Part shown: positions 49,359-60,826 of the stretch, one piece after another
Position numbering within the stretch: position 1 is the first letter of the stretch
Layout of the letters: every line of letters starts with the position of its first letter
Position numbers and translations under genes: made by a program
The notes under the pieces: generated by a model
What the model saw: the letters and a program-made list of their open reading frames with translations, nothing else
The model's database searches: none
Told to the model about the DNA's origin: nothing
From: Rotaria sordida
Lineage: Eukaryota > Rotifera > Eurotatoria > Philodinida > Philodinidae
Assembly: GCA_905250125.1 (NCBI GenBank)
Contig: CAJNOL010000558.1
Location: 59,882-123,881 of the forward strand
DNA: 64,000 bases
Direction: 5' to 3'

Positions 49359-51530
49359 CATGTTAAGAAGTTTTCTCGACAGTAAAAATAAATTTCTGAA
49401 ATTTCAGTATATCAAATTGATACAAAATGCAAAAATCGAAAATTTTGGTGTCCGAAACTTCAAAAACCGTAAACTCGATTATTCAAAAACTATAGTCGAA
49501 AGTTCGATAAAAACCATGGTGGCATGTCTTCATATCCGTCACGGCCTGTGGAACAGGATGGGGGAGAAAGTTCGCTTCCCTCGCTTTAAACTTCAACACT
49601 CATTTTGTGGAACTCATTGTGAGAAATGGTGAGCGTAAATTTGTATCCGAAAGTTTTTTTGCTTCCCTCCTTTCCTTTACAGATCATCCCCTACTTATAG
49701 ACGCTGATGGTATTTAATATTCCGAAAACAGAAAATGATCTACAGCAGTACGGTGACAATTGAAGAAGAAAGAAAATCACCTAGACAAACAGAAAATGCA
49801 AAAAATATTTAAATAAAATAGATAGACAGAAGCATTCGATTAGAGCTACTTTTAATGACGAAAGAGATTTTTACACTTATACAATCTGCTCAGTGATCCT
49901 AAGACAAATCATATGTGAATTTCATATTTTAACTCCGTTCAGGATTGCGTTGACAAGCTTTCAGTCGTGTCTGACAAAATGAAGAATACATACCTTATCA
50001 GCCAACAGTCTGTTTTGTAAACCGCTCTTCAATCTTGTTTTACTTCTTTGTTAAGAGATTATCTATTGACATCGGTGTCACAATAACGTTAAGGTGTCCG
50101 TTAAGAGAGGATCTGCCTCTGGCCGCATTACTATCCTTGTAAGGCGCTCTTTGAGAAATTTAGATTTTTGGTTTTCAACATTTCAAATAAAATCCTCTAG
50201 TGAACTTATGTTTAAATTGAAAAAAATAAGATCATTTGATTTGGTGTATTAAAAATGCGAGCTGAAGCAATGTATTGGGATCAATGTTAACTTCTAGATA
50301 TAGATTCAACTGAATGTACTCAGTATTTTGTAAGGGTAAAAAGAGTTAATTCCGAAGTCTCTAAGTCAACATGGGTTCAAAATGCACTCAGGCTCAGTGA
50401 AACCAATCGAATTCACTTGTAACCATTGAAACCGCTTGGAATCACGAAAAGTTAGTCTAACTTAACAGCTTTTTCGGCGAACTGTATTAAGATAAATATG
50501 AAAAGAAACGATTGGCTTCATGGTTCCACAAAATTTACACAAAGTGGAGCACTACTAATACATCTTGATGAGTAAAACGGTCATATTGATCAGAAAATAA
50601 GTTTTAATAAGTAATGAAGTTTATAGAAATGAGCATGCACGCATAACACAGTACTTTTAGAGGTATCTTGAAAGATATCCTGGAAGATATTATTTAAATC
50701 AAATAATACCCTTGATTATAAAGCTCAATATGAGGCTTTGAAACGGTTTAGACAAAGTAAACCTAGCTACACATGATCGACAATATTTATGACTACTATA
50801 TGATGTGTTAGTAGATGACGAACTCTATACTGATCGTAACCGACCCATCTGTAAGTATTGGGACTACAAAAAAAGAATTTTCATTGACCGTAATTAGCCA
50901 TAATAATTCAACTTCTGAAACATTGCTTTATACCTTTTTCCAAACTAATCATCGAATTCCTCGAAAGTAAGAAGTACTTAATTTCTCTATTGTTAAATCA
51001 CTTTCGATAAGTTTGGTGATCGCTTGTTTACTTTTGTAGTAATCACAACGCTGACAGCAGGCGAACTGAATGTGATGTGGATCACTTTGAGTCTCTCGAA
51101 AATTGACTGTTTTACCACCTATTTTTCGTAGCACTTGAGACTATTGAAAGGTTTTGTTCATTATTCGGTACAATTTGTACTACCAAGGCAGAGAAATGTA
51201 TATTATGCTTTCCACACTTGATATATAACGTCATAAATGATTATTATTCATTATATCATCGGGATCCAGTTTTCTATACACGAAATTTCCTAGTTGTTAA
51301 TCATATGAAGAGATTTTGTTGCTATACTCTTTTCATTGATCTTATATATTGGATTCGGGCAGATTTCTTTATCTATTATGACGAAAACCACACGATGTTG
51401 TATGTGTTCGTTATCAGCAACGCAATAACAAATAGGTATGGTTCTTGGTATAAGTTATGGAGTAGCTGCCTAATCGGAGTTCGAAGATAATTGAAATTTT
51501 CAAAGACATATCCCTTTCCCATTAGCCAAA
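49359..51530. other. intergenic; nothing firm recognised
   Basis: No gene supported. A segment at about 49530-49630 (CTTCATATCCGTCACGGCCT onward) resembles one at about 25290-25390 in order and wording, so a dispersed repeat is likely there. Confidence 0.4.
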
Positions 51531-51540
51531 GCAAAAAGGT

Positions 51541-51755
51541 AAAGTTTAATCTATATTTGAATTGAGACTAGACTGTCATATAACTATGGCAGAAAAGCAA
51601 ACGATAAAGTTTAATCCATATTCGAATTGAGACTAGGCTGTCGTATAATTGCAACAAAAAGCAAAAGATAAAGTTTAAGCCACATTCAAATTGAGACCAG
51701 GCTATCATATAACTGCGACGAAAGAGCAAAAGATAAAGTTGTATTCGAATGATAG
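51541..51755 (+). repeat. 65-bp tandem repeat, three copies plus a partial one
   Basis: AAAGTTTAATCYATATTYGA starts at 51541, 51606, 51670 and, truncated, 51735, giving periods of 65, 64 and 65. Each unit contains GAATTGAGACTAGRCTGTC and ends near AAAAGCAAAAGAT. A related inverted piece lies at about 52870-52930 (TCTCAATTCGAATTCGAA, preceded by TCTGCCATAG). Confidence 0.85.
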
Positions 51756-52535
51756 TTTAAATTGTAATTTATAATTCCTTCGAAATTTTTTTTTAATACT
51801 ACTGCAATTCTCTTAGATACTTCAGGCATCACTAGAGATGCATCAATTGCGATGCTAGGAGTACGAATAGAATGGTATAGCATCCACTTGACACGTTGCA
51901 AACTGCTCCTCACATCCTTAAAACAACAGCTCGATCTCTATAGGAAGCATTTAAAACGCTTCGATTCTGGTGACAGAATAGTGGATGAACAGAAATAGGT
52001 AGCAAGATCAAGGACATACTGAAGTGAGGTAAGTTGCATTTTCAGATAGGTTTGCAAAAAAAAAGACTGATTAGATCACTTAGAAATAAAAATAATGCTG
52101 ACGTAATCGTTATATCTGGGTATCGATTAGCTGGAATCCGAGTAATGTTGAACATTAGTCCTAATCATTACTGCAAATTAAAAGGATGTAGCTTCCCCTG
52201 AATACTAATGTTAAAATGACAGCCATAGTTGCAATTATTGTGCACATAGAAACGAGCATGGAACGCGGATCTTCGGAAGAGCTTCGCACCCTCCCTCCCC
52301 TTCAACACCGCAACTTTGAAATAAAACGTCAGTGATGTGGGCAGCAGGTTTTTTTGGACAGAGTCGTGGTATTGATGAGAAGAACCGTACCTTCAAACAT
52401 CCAACCACACCTATCATCTTTTGATGAAGCTGTGCAGATAATCTCCTAGAGTCACGCAGGGCCCACTGTAAAATCACTGAGAGACTCGAAGAGATTGTTC
52501 CAGACTCTTTGGAGGCTACCTGAAAATTTACTTTA
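51756..52535. other. intergenic; nothing recognised
   Basis: A minus-strand open frame at 52235-52588 overlaps the 11-bp array and lacks recognisable features, so I treat it as chance. Confidence 0.45.
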
Positions 52536-52648
52536 GATTTTCTGGATCTCCTATAGATCCAATCGAGATCCCCAAAATATCCTCCCACTATCCTCTGAAG
52601 ACCCTCTCAGAATCTTCTTGGAATCCTTTCAGAATCCTCTGAAGCCTC
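52536..52648 (-). repeat. decayed 11-bp tandem array (about 10 units)
   Basis: On the minus strand consecutive 11-mers read GGATTCTGAAA, GGATTCCAAGA, AGATTCTGAGA, GGGTCTTCAGA, GGATAGTGGGA, GGATATTTTGG, GGATCTCGATT and so on, with one 12-mer. It could also be seen as a 22-bp period. Confidence 0.6.
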
Positions 52649-52960
52649 CCTTCAAGTCATGAACAGAATAGTCTTTACATGAATTGTAATTTAACATTTA
52701 GATAAAACTGAAACTTTGACTTTTTGGCTAATGCGATGCTGGTTCGAATTTGTTTTCATTTATTTTCTAATGGGTATTTAGCTTCGGCAGCTTCATTAAT
52801 ATTCGAACTCAAATTAGACAACACATATAACATGTTTGACTGCATCGAAAATGTAACTTGAAAAGATCTAATTTCTGCCTTTCTGCCATAGAACTTTGAT
52901 ATCATAGTCTCAATTCGAATTCGAATAAAAAATCATCTTTTATTTTTTATCGTGATCATA

Positions 52961-53095
52961 TGGTAGGGTGTGGTTGTGGGTGTGGATGTGAATGTAGATG
53001 TTGTTCACCTCTTCAACGCACACCCACACTCACCCACTCATCCAGACATCAACACCCACATCCCACACCCACCGACACCCACACATCTTGTGCAC
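52961..53095. repeat. telomere-like junction block with conserved core
   Basis: Plus strand: GTGTGGTTGTGGGTGTGGATG, then GTTGTTCACCTCTTCAACGC (reverse complement of the core shared with 57.2 and 60.8 kb), then a C-rich half (ACACCCACACTCACCCACTC, CATCCCACACCCACCGACAC). The G-rich and C-rich halves are opposed, as in the other copies, but the core is inverted relative to them. Confidence 0.75.
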
Positions 53096-53207
53096 GTGAC
53101 ATGACAGTCACAAATTCCTTTTGTCGATTTGGTCTTTTCCTAAGTATATTTTAAGGGCAGCAAATTATCTGCTCTTTTTTTATCAGGAACATTTTGTTTT
53201 TGTGGTG

Positions 53208-53650
53208 TCTACTTCAGCAACTACTCTCTCTATAGGCATTAGGAATTTTGTTAAAAAGAACGAGAGGGAAGCATGTAAATAGAGGCTGCAAAGCCTATTT
53301 CAACATTCATTTCGATTTCATTTTTTCTTCCTGCAGGTAAATATTGACAAGTGAGTTGTTTTTTTCTTTTCTTGTAACATACTCTTTTGATGGTTTTTAT
53401 CCCGGTAACTGCTCTCTCTGACGAGTATAGAGCTTCCACTGAAAAAGAGCATAAACATCATATCAAGAGGGATGCACAACCTATTTGGACTTGTATTTTA
53501 GATTTTCTTTTCCTTCAACGCGTAAATATTAATGATGAATTGTTGTTAGTTTCGTCTTCATGATGGCATGTGTGGTTATTTTGATTTATACATGAGTCCT
53601 TATTCCTTCTTCTCTCTGGCTGTTAGGCTTCTACTGCAGACAGTGATAGA
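53208..53650 (+). repeat. decayed direct repeat, period about 180 bp
   Basis: Two segments (about 53205-53360 and 53388-53545) share order and wording: CAACTACTCTCTCT / TAACTGCTCTCTCT, GAGAGGGAAGCATG / AAGAGGGATGCACA, CCTATTT, TTCTTCCTGCAGGTAAATAT / TTCCTTCAACGCGTAAATAT. A third partial copy may follow to about 53650. It lies directly upstream of the orphan gene at 53804. Confidence 0.5.
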
Positions 53651-53803
53651 AATCAAACTTAGAACCAGATTGGAATATTGGATGTTGCATAGATGTCATA
53701 TTTGATTTTCACAGAATCCTTACTCACGCCCGCATTCTAATCATCTTTTCCTCTGTGCTTGTAATCAATTTTTGTAGTTGTCTGTTCTTTAGAAAATCAA
53801 AAA

Positions 53804-54574
53804 ATGTCAACAGCAGAATACAGTCAAGCAGAAGTAAACAAGATTGTCGGGAAAATTGGTGACGATGCGGTAGCGGCAATTCGGCATTATGTGCAAGAAA
53901 AAGTGAACGAAATACAGACACAAATAGAAATGGAGAAGCGCAGACCAACTAATAGAAAACGAAGTGCGCAAGGGGAACATGTGATTAATAGTGATGTGCT
54001 AAATATTCACCAAGATATTATTGTTAATTTTTTTGAGTTAAAAAACAAAAAAGTTGACTCCGAGGAGAGAAGAAAACGTTTGGAAAACAATCCTCATACT
54101 AAAGAAGACTTCTTTCGTACAATAGCACTTCCACAAGCGGATACTATTGACAATATGGTCGTTCACATCAGCCCGAGTGATCCATACTACAATGGAAATG
54201 CTATACTTTTTGGCACTCTAAAGGAAATCCTCGTAAGATTTGCCGTAAAACACATGACTATGTTGTATGACATATTCAACAATACTCGCGACTGCAGTAT
54301 CTACGATACTGATTATACTGACCCATTCAAAGAAACAGTTAATCAAATGTGTAAGCATAAAGTTTATGTTGATTTTTTAGCATTAGATTACGGAAAAAAG
54401 AAAGACAAGGGATTCAAACACAAAGATAGAGGCAGCACCAAGACTTATACTAGTGCAGAATATGACAGCGCACTACTTCAAGTAGAAGCTATGCTCGAGC
54501 AACTTTATAACAAACTTGGTATTTGGACTGAAGCAATTTACAAATCGAATATGCTCAATAGTCCAACCAGATAA
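53804..54574 (+). CDS. orphan 256-aa protein, function unknown
   Basis: Uninterrupted frame of 256 codons with balanced base composition, longer than chance allows in this AT-rich sequence. ATG at 53804 follows a likely splice acceptor (CTTTAG at 53787-53792), so a 5' noncoding exon is possible. The protein is polar: an acidic/helical N-terminus (EYSQAEVNKIVGKIGDDAVA), a basic patch (RRPTNRKRSAQGE) that could be a nuclear localisation signal, then a mixed region with FKETVNQMCKHKVYVDF and a Lys-rich loop (GKKKDKGFKHKDRG) before a final helix (LLQVEAMLEQLYNKLGIW). No signal peptide, membrane segment or recognised domain. It sits alone between two telomere-like blocks (52.96-53.10 and 54.76-54.89 kb), which suggests a subtelomeric or mobile-unit gene, but that is inference. 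Confidence 0.65.
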   Translation: MSTAEYSQAEVNKIVGKIGDDAVAAIRHYVQEKVNEIQTQIEMEKRRPTNRKRSAQGEHVINSDVLNIHQDIIVNFFELKNKKVDSEERRKRLENNPHTKEDFFRTIALPQADTIDNMVVHISPSDPYYNGNAILFGTLKEILVRFAVKHMTMLYDIFNNTRDCSIYDTDYTDPFKETVNQMCKHKVYVDFLALDYGKKKDKGFKHKDRGSTKTYTSAEYDSALLQVEAMLEQLYNKLGIWTEAIYKSNMLNSPTR

Positions 54575-54762
54575 ATCCAAGAAAACAACGAACAACAGTC
54601 TTACTCGATTTCTAATATAAATGGAACAACACACGAAACCACTATTTGACAGTTTACTGTTGCGCGTGTAAAAATGACAAATAAATTTCGATTCGAACTC
54701 ACGTTCCAATTCGAGTCTTTGCTGTTCAACATAGAAAATAAAACGGTATTTAGATTTGAATT

Positions 54763-54892
54763 TGGTGGTTGTGGATGTCGGTGTGGGTGAGTGTTTCTCT
54801 GGATGTGTCTTTGTATGTGTGGATGAGGGTATGTGTGGAAGTGTTAATTAAGAGACAGAAGATCTACGCTTTATCCCCACACCCACCCTCTC
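54763..54892. repeat. telomere-like G-rich then C-rich block (diverged)
   Basis: GGTTGTGGATGTCGGTGTGG and GGATGTGTCTTTGTATGTGT on the plus strand, then CCCCACACCCACCCTCTC. The order is the same as in the other blocks, but the shared core is absent and the C-rich half is short. Confidence 0.55.
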
Positions 54893-55505
54893 AAAATTGG
54901 TGAAGATTTTCATGAGAAAACCCTGAATTGCTGTGAAAATAATCCACCGAAAATGCAGGATAATTTTGAAAAACCTGTCGTGATTTGCATAAACATAGAG
55001 AATCTACAAACTGATGATAATACTAAGTAGAATTCGACGAGCGTTATCGATTCCCATTTTCACCTTTTCAATTCTACCTAAATATGAGGACCAAAAGTAC
55101 TAAATACTAGTAAAACTCACTATGGTCCATGAAAAAACCATCATGATTCGCTTGGCAACTATCTAAGTGAATGAAAACCTCGTTTTCAGATGGACCTCGA
55201 TGAGCTCTATCGATTTCAATGCTCGGCTGTTCAATTCCCACTAAAGTTGGTGATAAAAATTGGTAATTATTGGTGGAATTTACTGAAACATCGAATGAAA
55301 TCTTTGAAGAAGAATTTCGATCGATTCTTTATTGGTTAAAACATTCAGACGAACATTTTGATTCTGGATTGTGATTAATTGTTTCAAAAGAGAAATTTTA
55401 AATTATTCCGATTTAAAAGATATTTAGTCAACTACCGATTAGAAAAAAAAGATAAAAACTAGTTCATGATAAATCAATCGCTGATAAATATATGAAAATT
55501 TCCAA

Positions 55506-56906
55506 TTAGTTAGTTTGTGTACCACGACAGATTGGACATTGATTTGAAGTCTAGAAAAAAGAAAATCAAACTGAATTACACGGAGGAATTTCTTCATCGA
55601 ATACCTTTAGCCATGGATCAATACATTCAGGATGAAAGAAATGTTTACATCGTAAAACTTTCACAGTATCACCGGTTTTATATTCACTTAAACAAATTGC
55701 ACACTTATCATCAGTAGATTTCGATTTACTTGTTTTTCGATAGGTCGTCGTTGGTATACGTTCAATATCACTGTCAGATAGACCAATGGAAGGTGTTTCA
55801 TCATGAGCAAGTAAATCGAATAGATCCTAGAAAGAATCAGATCGATTAGATAGATTCAAATGAAGAACTTACACCCAAGTGAATATGAAGAGTAGCAGGA
55901 ACAGCAAGAACATTAGGTCTTTGCATCATCAATGCAAAAGCAATTAGATCGATTGGAGCTAGAGGTGAATGATAATCATCATCATTATCATTGAATGATG
56001 GACTATGCCCGCCAAAAAGATTTCTAGAAGAGAAACGTTTTCGTTCGAAAGAAACATTCCTTGAGATACGAACTGAAGGAAATGAGTTAGAAGAGAAGCC
56101 GGATGATGAAGTTGCATTGAACTAGATGGTTGTGGAAAGGATGACATTGGAGGATCAGAAGACCGATGGATTGGAAGAGTATGCGAAGAAGATGAAGGAT
56201 GATCAGAAGATTGAACGGGATTCGAATGTTGACGTGTTGAAGAAACGTCTACCGATCGATGATTTCTAGAAGACATCAAAAGTAACAGAAACGATGCAAA
56301 AATAAATTTTATTTACGAATGTAATGGATAGGATTGAGAGGGATAAGTTTCTTGTTGGTGATATCTTCGATCGTATTGATCAGAATTTCTTTCATATCTT
56401 GGATAATCTTGATCATAACGATATGATGGGAAAGCCGAGGAATGGTTTGACGGTGGTTGTTGACTTTTAAAATAATGATCATCAGATGAAGAAGAAAGAT
56501 CCTGATGATTGTCATGATGCCATTGAGGATATCGTACATGTGAATGAGTAGAAGGAGCCTCTAATTGATATCGTCGATGTGGTGGATCATTCGATGAATT
56601 CTAATATTTAAATCATTGAAGATTTGTTTTATCAATAAAAAATCTCTGACTTACATTCATTCCATTGGATGCTGATCTTGTCGAATTTGTATATCCATCG
56701 GAATGAGAATATTCTCCACGATAATGATGGGGCGGAGGAGGCGGAGGATTTCTCTCTCGATTGATTTGAATGGTAGATGGAAAAGCATAATCTCTCGATG
56801 TTGGAGGTACATTTCGTCGAGATGAACTATCCGATGGTTGATGGGATGGAATGGTTACGCGACGACGCGATGATCCATACGGATCGTCGAAATATTGACG
56901 CGACAT
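55506..56906 (-). CDS. RING-H2 E3 ubiquitin ligase, six exons
   Basis: Probably transfers ubiquitin from an E2 to substrates. Exons: 56906-56655, 56600-56317, 56265-56123, 56072-55873, 55826-55605, 55550-55506; introns are 46-54 nt and all phases agree, giving 381 aa. The first 220 residues are disordered and rich in Ser, Pro, Tyr, His and Arg, with a polyproline run (NPPPPPPHH). A short hydrophobic patch (PIDLIAFALMMQRPNVLAV) precedes the RING. The RING-H2 is complete: CAIC (335-338), RCKHFFHPEC (C353, H355, H358, C361) and, after the last intron, CPIC (372-375). The final 45-nt exon supplies the last zinc ligands and is easily missed. Substrates are unknown. The layout, a long disordered arm with the RING at the extreme C-terminus, resembles RNF38/RNF44- or PJA-type ligases only in general form. 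Confidence 0.87.
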
Positions 56907-57163
56907 GAAAAAAACACGTGAGAAATATAATCTCTATCACCAATATTTGTTGTTGACTTGTTTGAAATGTGAGAGCAAAATTGTATCAGACGAAAAGATA
57001 TTAAAGTTGCACGATAATGCACCCATCTTCCGACAATGATTCACTTAGAGTCAAATAACAGGTAGAGCCAATTAGATCTATATGAAACATGTACAATGGC
57101 AACTACCGACATCTATCTTTTTTCTCATTTCATACCTTATTTGGCAAAGAAATTAATCAGAAT

Positions 57164-57240
57164 GGTGTGAGTGGGTGTGGGTGTGGGTGTGGGTGTGCGT
57201 TGAAGAGATGAACAACATCCACATTCACAGCCACACTCTT
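57164..57240. repeat. telomere-like junction block with conserved core
   Basis: Starts GTGTGAGTGGGTGTGGGTGT and continues as TGTGGG units on the plus strand, then the core GCGTTGAAGAGATGAACAAC, then a C-rich half (ATCCACATTCACAGCCACAC). The core matches the copy at 60.83 kb at 18 of 20 bases. Confidence 0.8.
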
Positions 57241-57845
57241 CCCATGACATATCGATTATCTAAGAAATCTAGTGTAATTTGTATAACTCAGTACGAATGA
57301 TTTTCATATGATTTTATTTATTTGCTTCATAGGCTTCGTCTTTTCTCCACGTAAAGAGAGACAGAATTAAAAAAAAGAAACAGAAATGAAACAAAACAAG
57401 ATAGCTAGTAATGAGTGGAGAGAGGCTGTTAATGATGTTATGCATATGCTCGACTCATTTCAACTAAAAATACATCAAGGCACACTGTACCGAAAATAGT
57501 CAGAAACAAACACGTTTGTTTTTAAGATAGTAGGCTTTGTAAAAAAACGGGCTTTGTAAATCTCGACGGCACAAAAAATGTTGTTTTCAGCATAAATCAA
57601 TAGATAAGACCTTGAAGTACTTATAACAAATACCAGCTCTAAGTTCAAACCCAATATCGTTCTTCATCCGTTGACTTAGTTTTGTTCGTCATTTTTTATT
57701 CTTAGCTCGCATTTTGTCGTTGGATATTTTGCGCTTCTCAAAAAGACTTGATATCGCAATCCATCGATATTATCGATTGTATGAACAAAATTATTCATTT
57801 TTTTCAATTAGATTTGTTTACCGGAGGAGCATAGTCTTATTTTAT
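57241..57845. other. intergenic; nothing recognised
   Basis: A-rich sequence; the frame that runs into 57846 is open upstream but lacks coding character there. Confidence 0.45.
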
Positions 57846-57965
57846 ATGATGTCAACGTTTATTGGAATTAAAGAAATAGCACCAGGCTTCGAACATTATA
57901 ATACAATAGTTTTAATTCGTGTGTTATTGAAATCAATTGAACAAACTGGTGTCCATCAACTATGA
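57846..57965 (+). pseudogene. possible SOSS-B/NABP-like OB-fold N-terminal fragment
   Basis: A 39-codon frame beginning at a double Met reads IGIKEIAPGFEHYNTIVLIR. This resembles the start of SOSS complex subunit B (single-stranded DNA-binding OB fold), where a VKDIKPGLKNL-like stretch leads into the first beta strand. The frame then stops, and no following exon with the conserved RTCKVADKTG region was found in the next 400 bases. It may be the first exon of a decayed copy, or the likeness may be chance; it is too short to decide. Confidence 0.3.
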
Positions 57966-59466
57966 AAACAATCATGTACCAATGTCCGTTCATCGTGGTT
58001 TAGATCTGAACGCTAAACAATAATGTCATTAGCATCCTTGAACTACTCTATATCAATTTGTAACGTACTATAATCTCCATAATTAAATATCATATTATGA
58101 TTGCATGAATATTATCGATAAATGTATGCAGTAGATATACAAGGAAAATTTCCATGATAGCTCGGTAATGAATAGCAAAATCGAATAATTTTTTATGCAA
58201 GCTTTGTCACATCGTTTTGATGTATTAAACCAGATTGAATAGTATATTTTCTTGAAAATTACGAAAAAAGCAGATCGTTGTCGAGATCTTGTTTAGGAAT
58301 TGTTTTTTCAATCAATTCTGTGTGAAAAACCTATTAGTAAAACTTCTTTAAAAACTTCAATTTCATTTCTTCTTTAATATAACTGAACAGTTTGATGAGA
58401 ATGAAGAAGCATCGAAAAAGTTTTATCTCATATGTCTGAGGCGTTGCTAATATCACAGTAGCAGTATTCAGAATCCAAGCCTTTTTGAAGCATTCAGCCT
58501 TATTGAACGAAGATTGAATCTTTGCATTTGTCTCACATTTCCATGAGCGAAAAAAATAATCTGAACCATTGTTCAACATTACTACCGATTTGTTTGATTT
58601 CATCAAATAGCATTACACACAGTTATTACTTTTTTCCTCTTTCAGCAACTTTCATTCTTGGTTAGATGATCACCTAAATAGTATTGTTCCTGGAAATCAA
58701 ATCTATGGCAGTAGCTTCCATTAAATTCTTATATAAAAATAAAAATCTAACTTCTTTTTGTACTCATCTACAAAATACGAGTTCTATACAGAAATATCTA
58801 AACTTAGAGAAACTACCAAACAGAACCAAAAAAAAAGCTTTTCCTTGGATCCATTATCACTATCGAACGAGAATAGATTAAAATTCTCTCATACAGTGAT
58901 ATAATTCAATCAAGAGTTAAAAGTATGCCGCTTTCTTAATTGTTGGAAAGAAATCAACCAAAATTGTGCGTCTAAAGAAAGTTAGAAACAAGTTTTCGAT
59001 GGTGTAACCAACCTCGAATCATTTATCTTCTGGCAGAACACGTCAAGCTATATGAGAAAATGATCTTCGAAAGTATGAAGCAGTAGTGCGAGATGGTTAT
59101 ACAAAAAAGATTCACTCAAAATGATCCTATCTCGAAGAGCGAAGTGTATAGTTCATCAGAAATATGGCAAAATAAAGTCTGAAATGTTCTACATTTACAT
59201 TGTTCTCTAACAAGAAAGCAATCTTAGATACTATTTCGTCATGATGCTCAATTGTGGTTTAGTCACTTTCCTGATTGCTTACTCAGAGTATTTATTTGTA
59301 GATTATCTAAATAGGCTCATACAGAATTCGATAAATAACGTCTTTCGTATTTCTATTGAGTACTTGGAAATGTACGAAACTGATATACATATATAATAGT
59401 ATAACAGAATATTCGACAAAATGAAGCTAATAAATCAATGTAGAAAAACCAGTGATACTAGTCTTT
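57966..59466. other. intergenic; nothing recognised
   Basis: AT-rich, with short frames on both strands (for example 58334-58606 and 58684-58881) that have no recognisable content. Confidence 0.45.
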
Positions 59467-59560
59467 TACTCTCAAATGAATGTGCATATTCACACACTCG
59501 CACATGCACATCTCACAACCACTAACACCGACATCTCCACTCATCCTGTATTTCAGAGAT
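59467..59560 (-). repeat. telomere-like C-rich half-block
   Basis: C-rich plus strand (CACACACTCGCACATGCACA, TCACAACCACTAACACCGAC), i.e. G-rich on the minus strand. Neither the opposed G-rich half nor the shared core is present. Confidence 0.4.
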
Positions 59561-59866
59561 TCGTTTTCTTTAACTCTGCCCGTTCGATGGTAAAGATTGT
59601 TGTAAAAACTTGCTTCATCGAGGTAACTATTTTCTATTTTTTTAAGATCTATTCAATTAAACTGTTTCATCAGAATTATCCATGAAATTTTTTGCTTACA
59701 TACCGCAACTAGTGGGACTAGTCGGATACGAGTTTCTTGAATCTATGTTGCTTATTGACAGATGATTTCAACAATTGATTTATTGCGAAACGTTTGCAGC
59801 ATTTGATTACAAAGGCGAAAACTTTTTTCCTGCTGCTCCGTCTCAAAACAATCCTACATAAAACGG

Positions 59867-60826
59867 CTAGGTAGCTAGGCCACACATGTTGGCACCCCGT
59901 TTAATTTTGATAAAGCCTTCATCACCCCAAGTGATGCCCCAGGAATTTTCCATCAACCAATAATCCGTTCCATTTTGTGTTCCATAACCAATAATGACCA
60001 TAGCATGATTCATATTTTCATGGGTCGGACAACCTGGAACATCGTAAATACCATATCCATAATGATCGAATTTGGCCGATGTTTGATGAAGAGCCGTGTC
60101 GTTACCTTCACGCTTTCCGGCATTGTAATAGATATAGATTGGACCCTGCTCATAGACAATTTGCTTCATGTAATTTTCATTACCTGTCGATAATTGGCGA
60201 TATTGAAGGCGATGGGTTGCATTGTAGCTTAACACTTGACCGGTAAAATTTTGACATTTATCTTGTTTAGCACCTGTTGGTGTTGATGGATAATCTTTTT
60301 CCAGATTGAGTCGATCACCATTGTCATGGATATAATTGAGAACACCGACGAAACTACCACCTTCACATCCATTTTCATAGGAGCAATCGATCAATTGTTG
60401 TGGACTTAATGGACCACTAGTATTGTAGATTTGCGCATAAGTTTTTTTCAAGGCACCGACCAAAGCAAAGGCGTAACACGAACCACAATAACGTTGATTT
60501 TTTATTTGCATGACTGCATTAGGTACTCGAGTTTGATTTCTCCAATCATAAGTATCTGGTACATTATTTATTTGTCATTGTACTGCATTATTCACTGGCG
60601 TTTAATTAATCGGTTCAACGGCAATTTTTGCTCGTATTGCTGCCGATTCTTCATCTGTTCAATCGCTCATATGATTCAGTTTTAATTTAAACATTAATTG
60701 AGAATTATGATTACGGGCAAGAATCATTCTGAGATTTTCCTTGAAAATTTGCTTACGTTTCAGTTGATTGATGGAGCCCAACAGTCGCGATTGTTGTGGT
60801 CGGTAATAGCTTTGTTGATAGTAGTG
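59867..60826 (-). pseudogene. papain-family (C1A) cysteine protease pseudogene, 5'-truncated
   Basis: The mature domain is well kept: NQRYCGSCYAF (oxyanion Gln and catalytic Cys), GPLSPQQLIDCSY, NGCEGG, MNHAMVIIGYG (catalytic His), DYWLMENSWG (catalytic Asn) and a C-terminal CGLAT. Upstream, the inhibitory I29-like prodomain is recognisable (IFKENLRMI, LNHMSD) but contains three in-frame stops: TGA at 60661-60659, where family members have Trp or Leu (MSD-stop-TDEE), TAA at 60604-60602 and TGA at 60577-60575. The signal peptide and start are missing; the 5' side runs straight into a telomere-like block at 60826. A frame open from a downstream Met over the mature domain exists, but without prodomain or signal peptide it would not make a normal enzyme. 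A lysosomal or secreted origin is inferred from the family. Confidence 0.82.

Noticed and set aside
52235-52588. 117-codon minus-strand frame
   Set aside because: Overlaps the 11-bp array, no recognisable features.
55517-55717. Plus-strand frame of 66 codons
   Set aside because: Antisense to the RING domain exons.
55959-56279. Uninterrupted reading of RING-gene exon 3 into a Met/Ile-rich tail
   Set aside because: A 50-nt intron (56122-56073) with a strong pyrimidine tract and acceptor restores the frame that leads to the RING; the unspliced tail is an artefact.
59975-60685. Plus-strand frames of 72 and 84 codons
   Set aside because: Antisense to the cysteine protease pseudogene.
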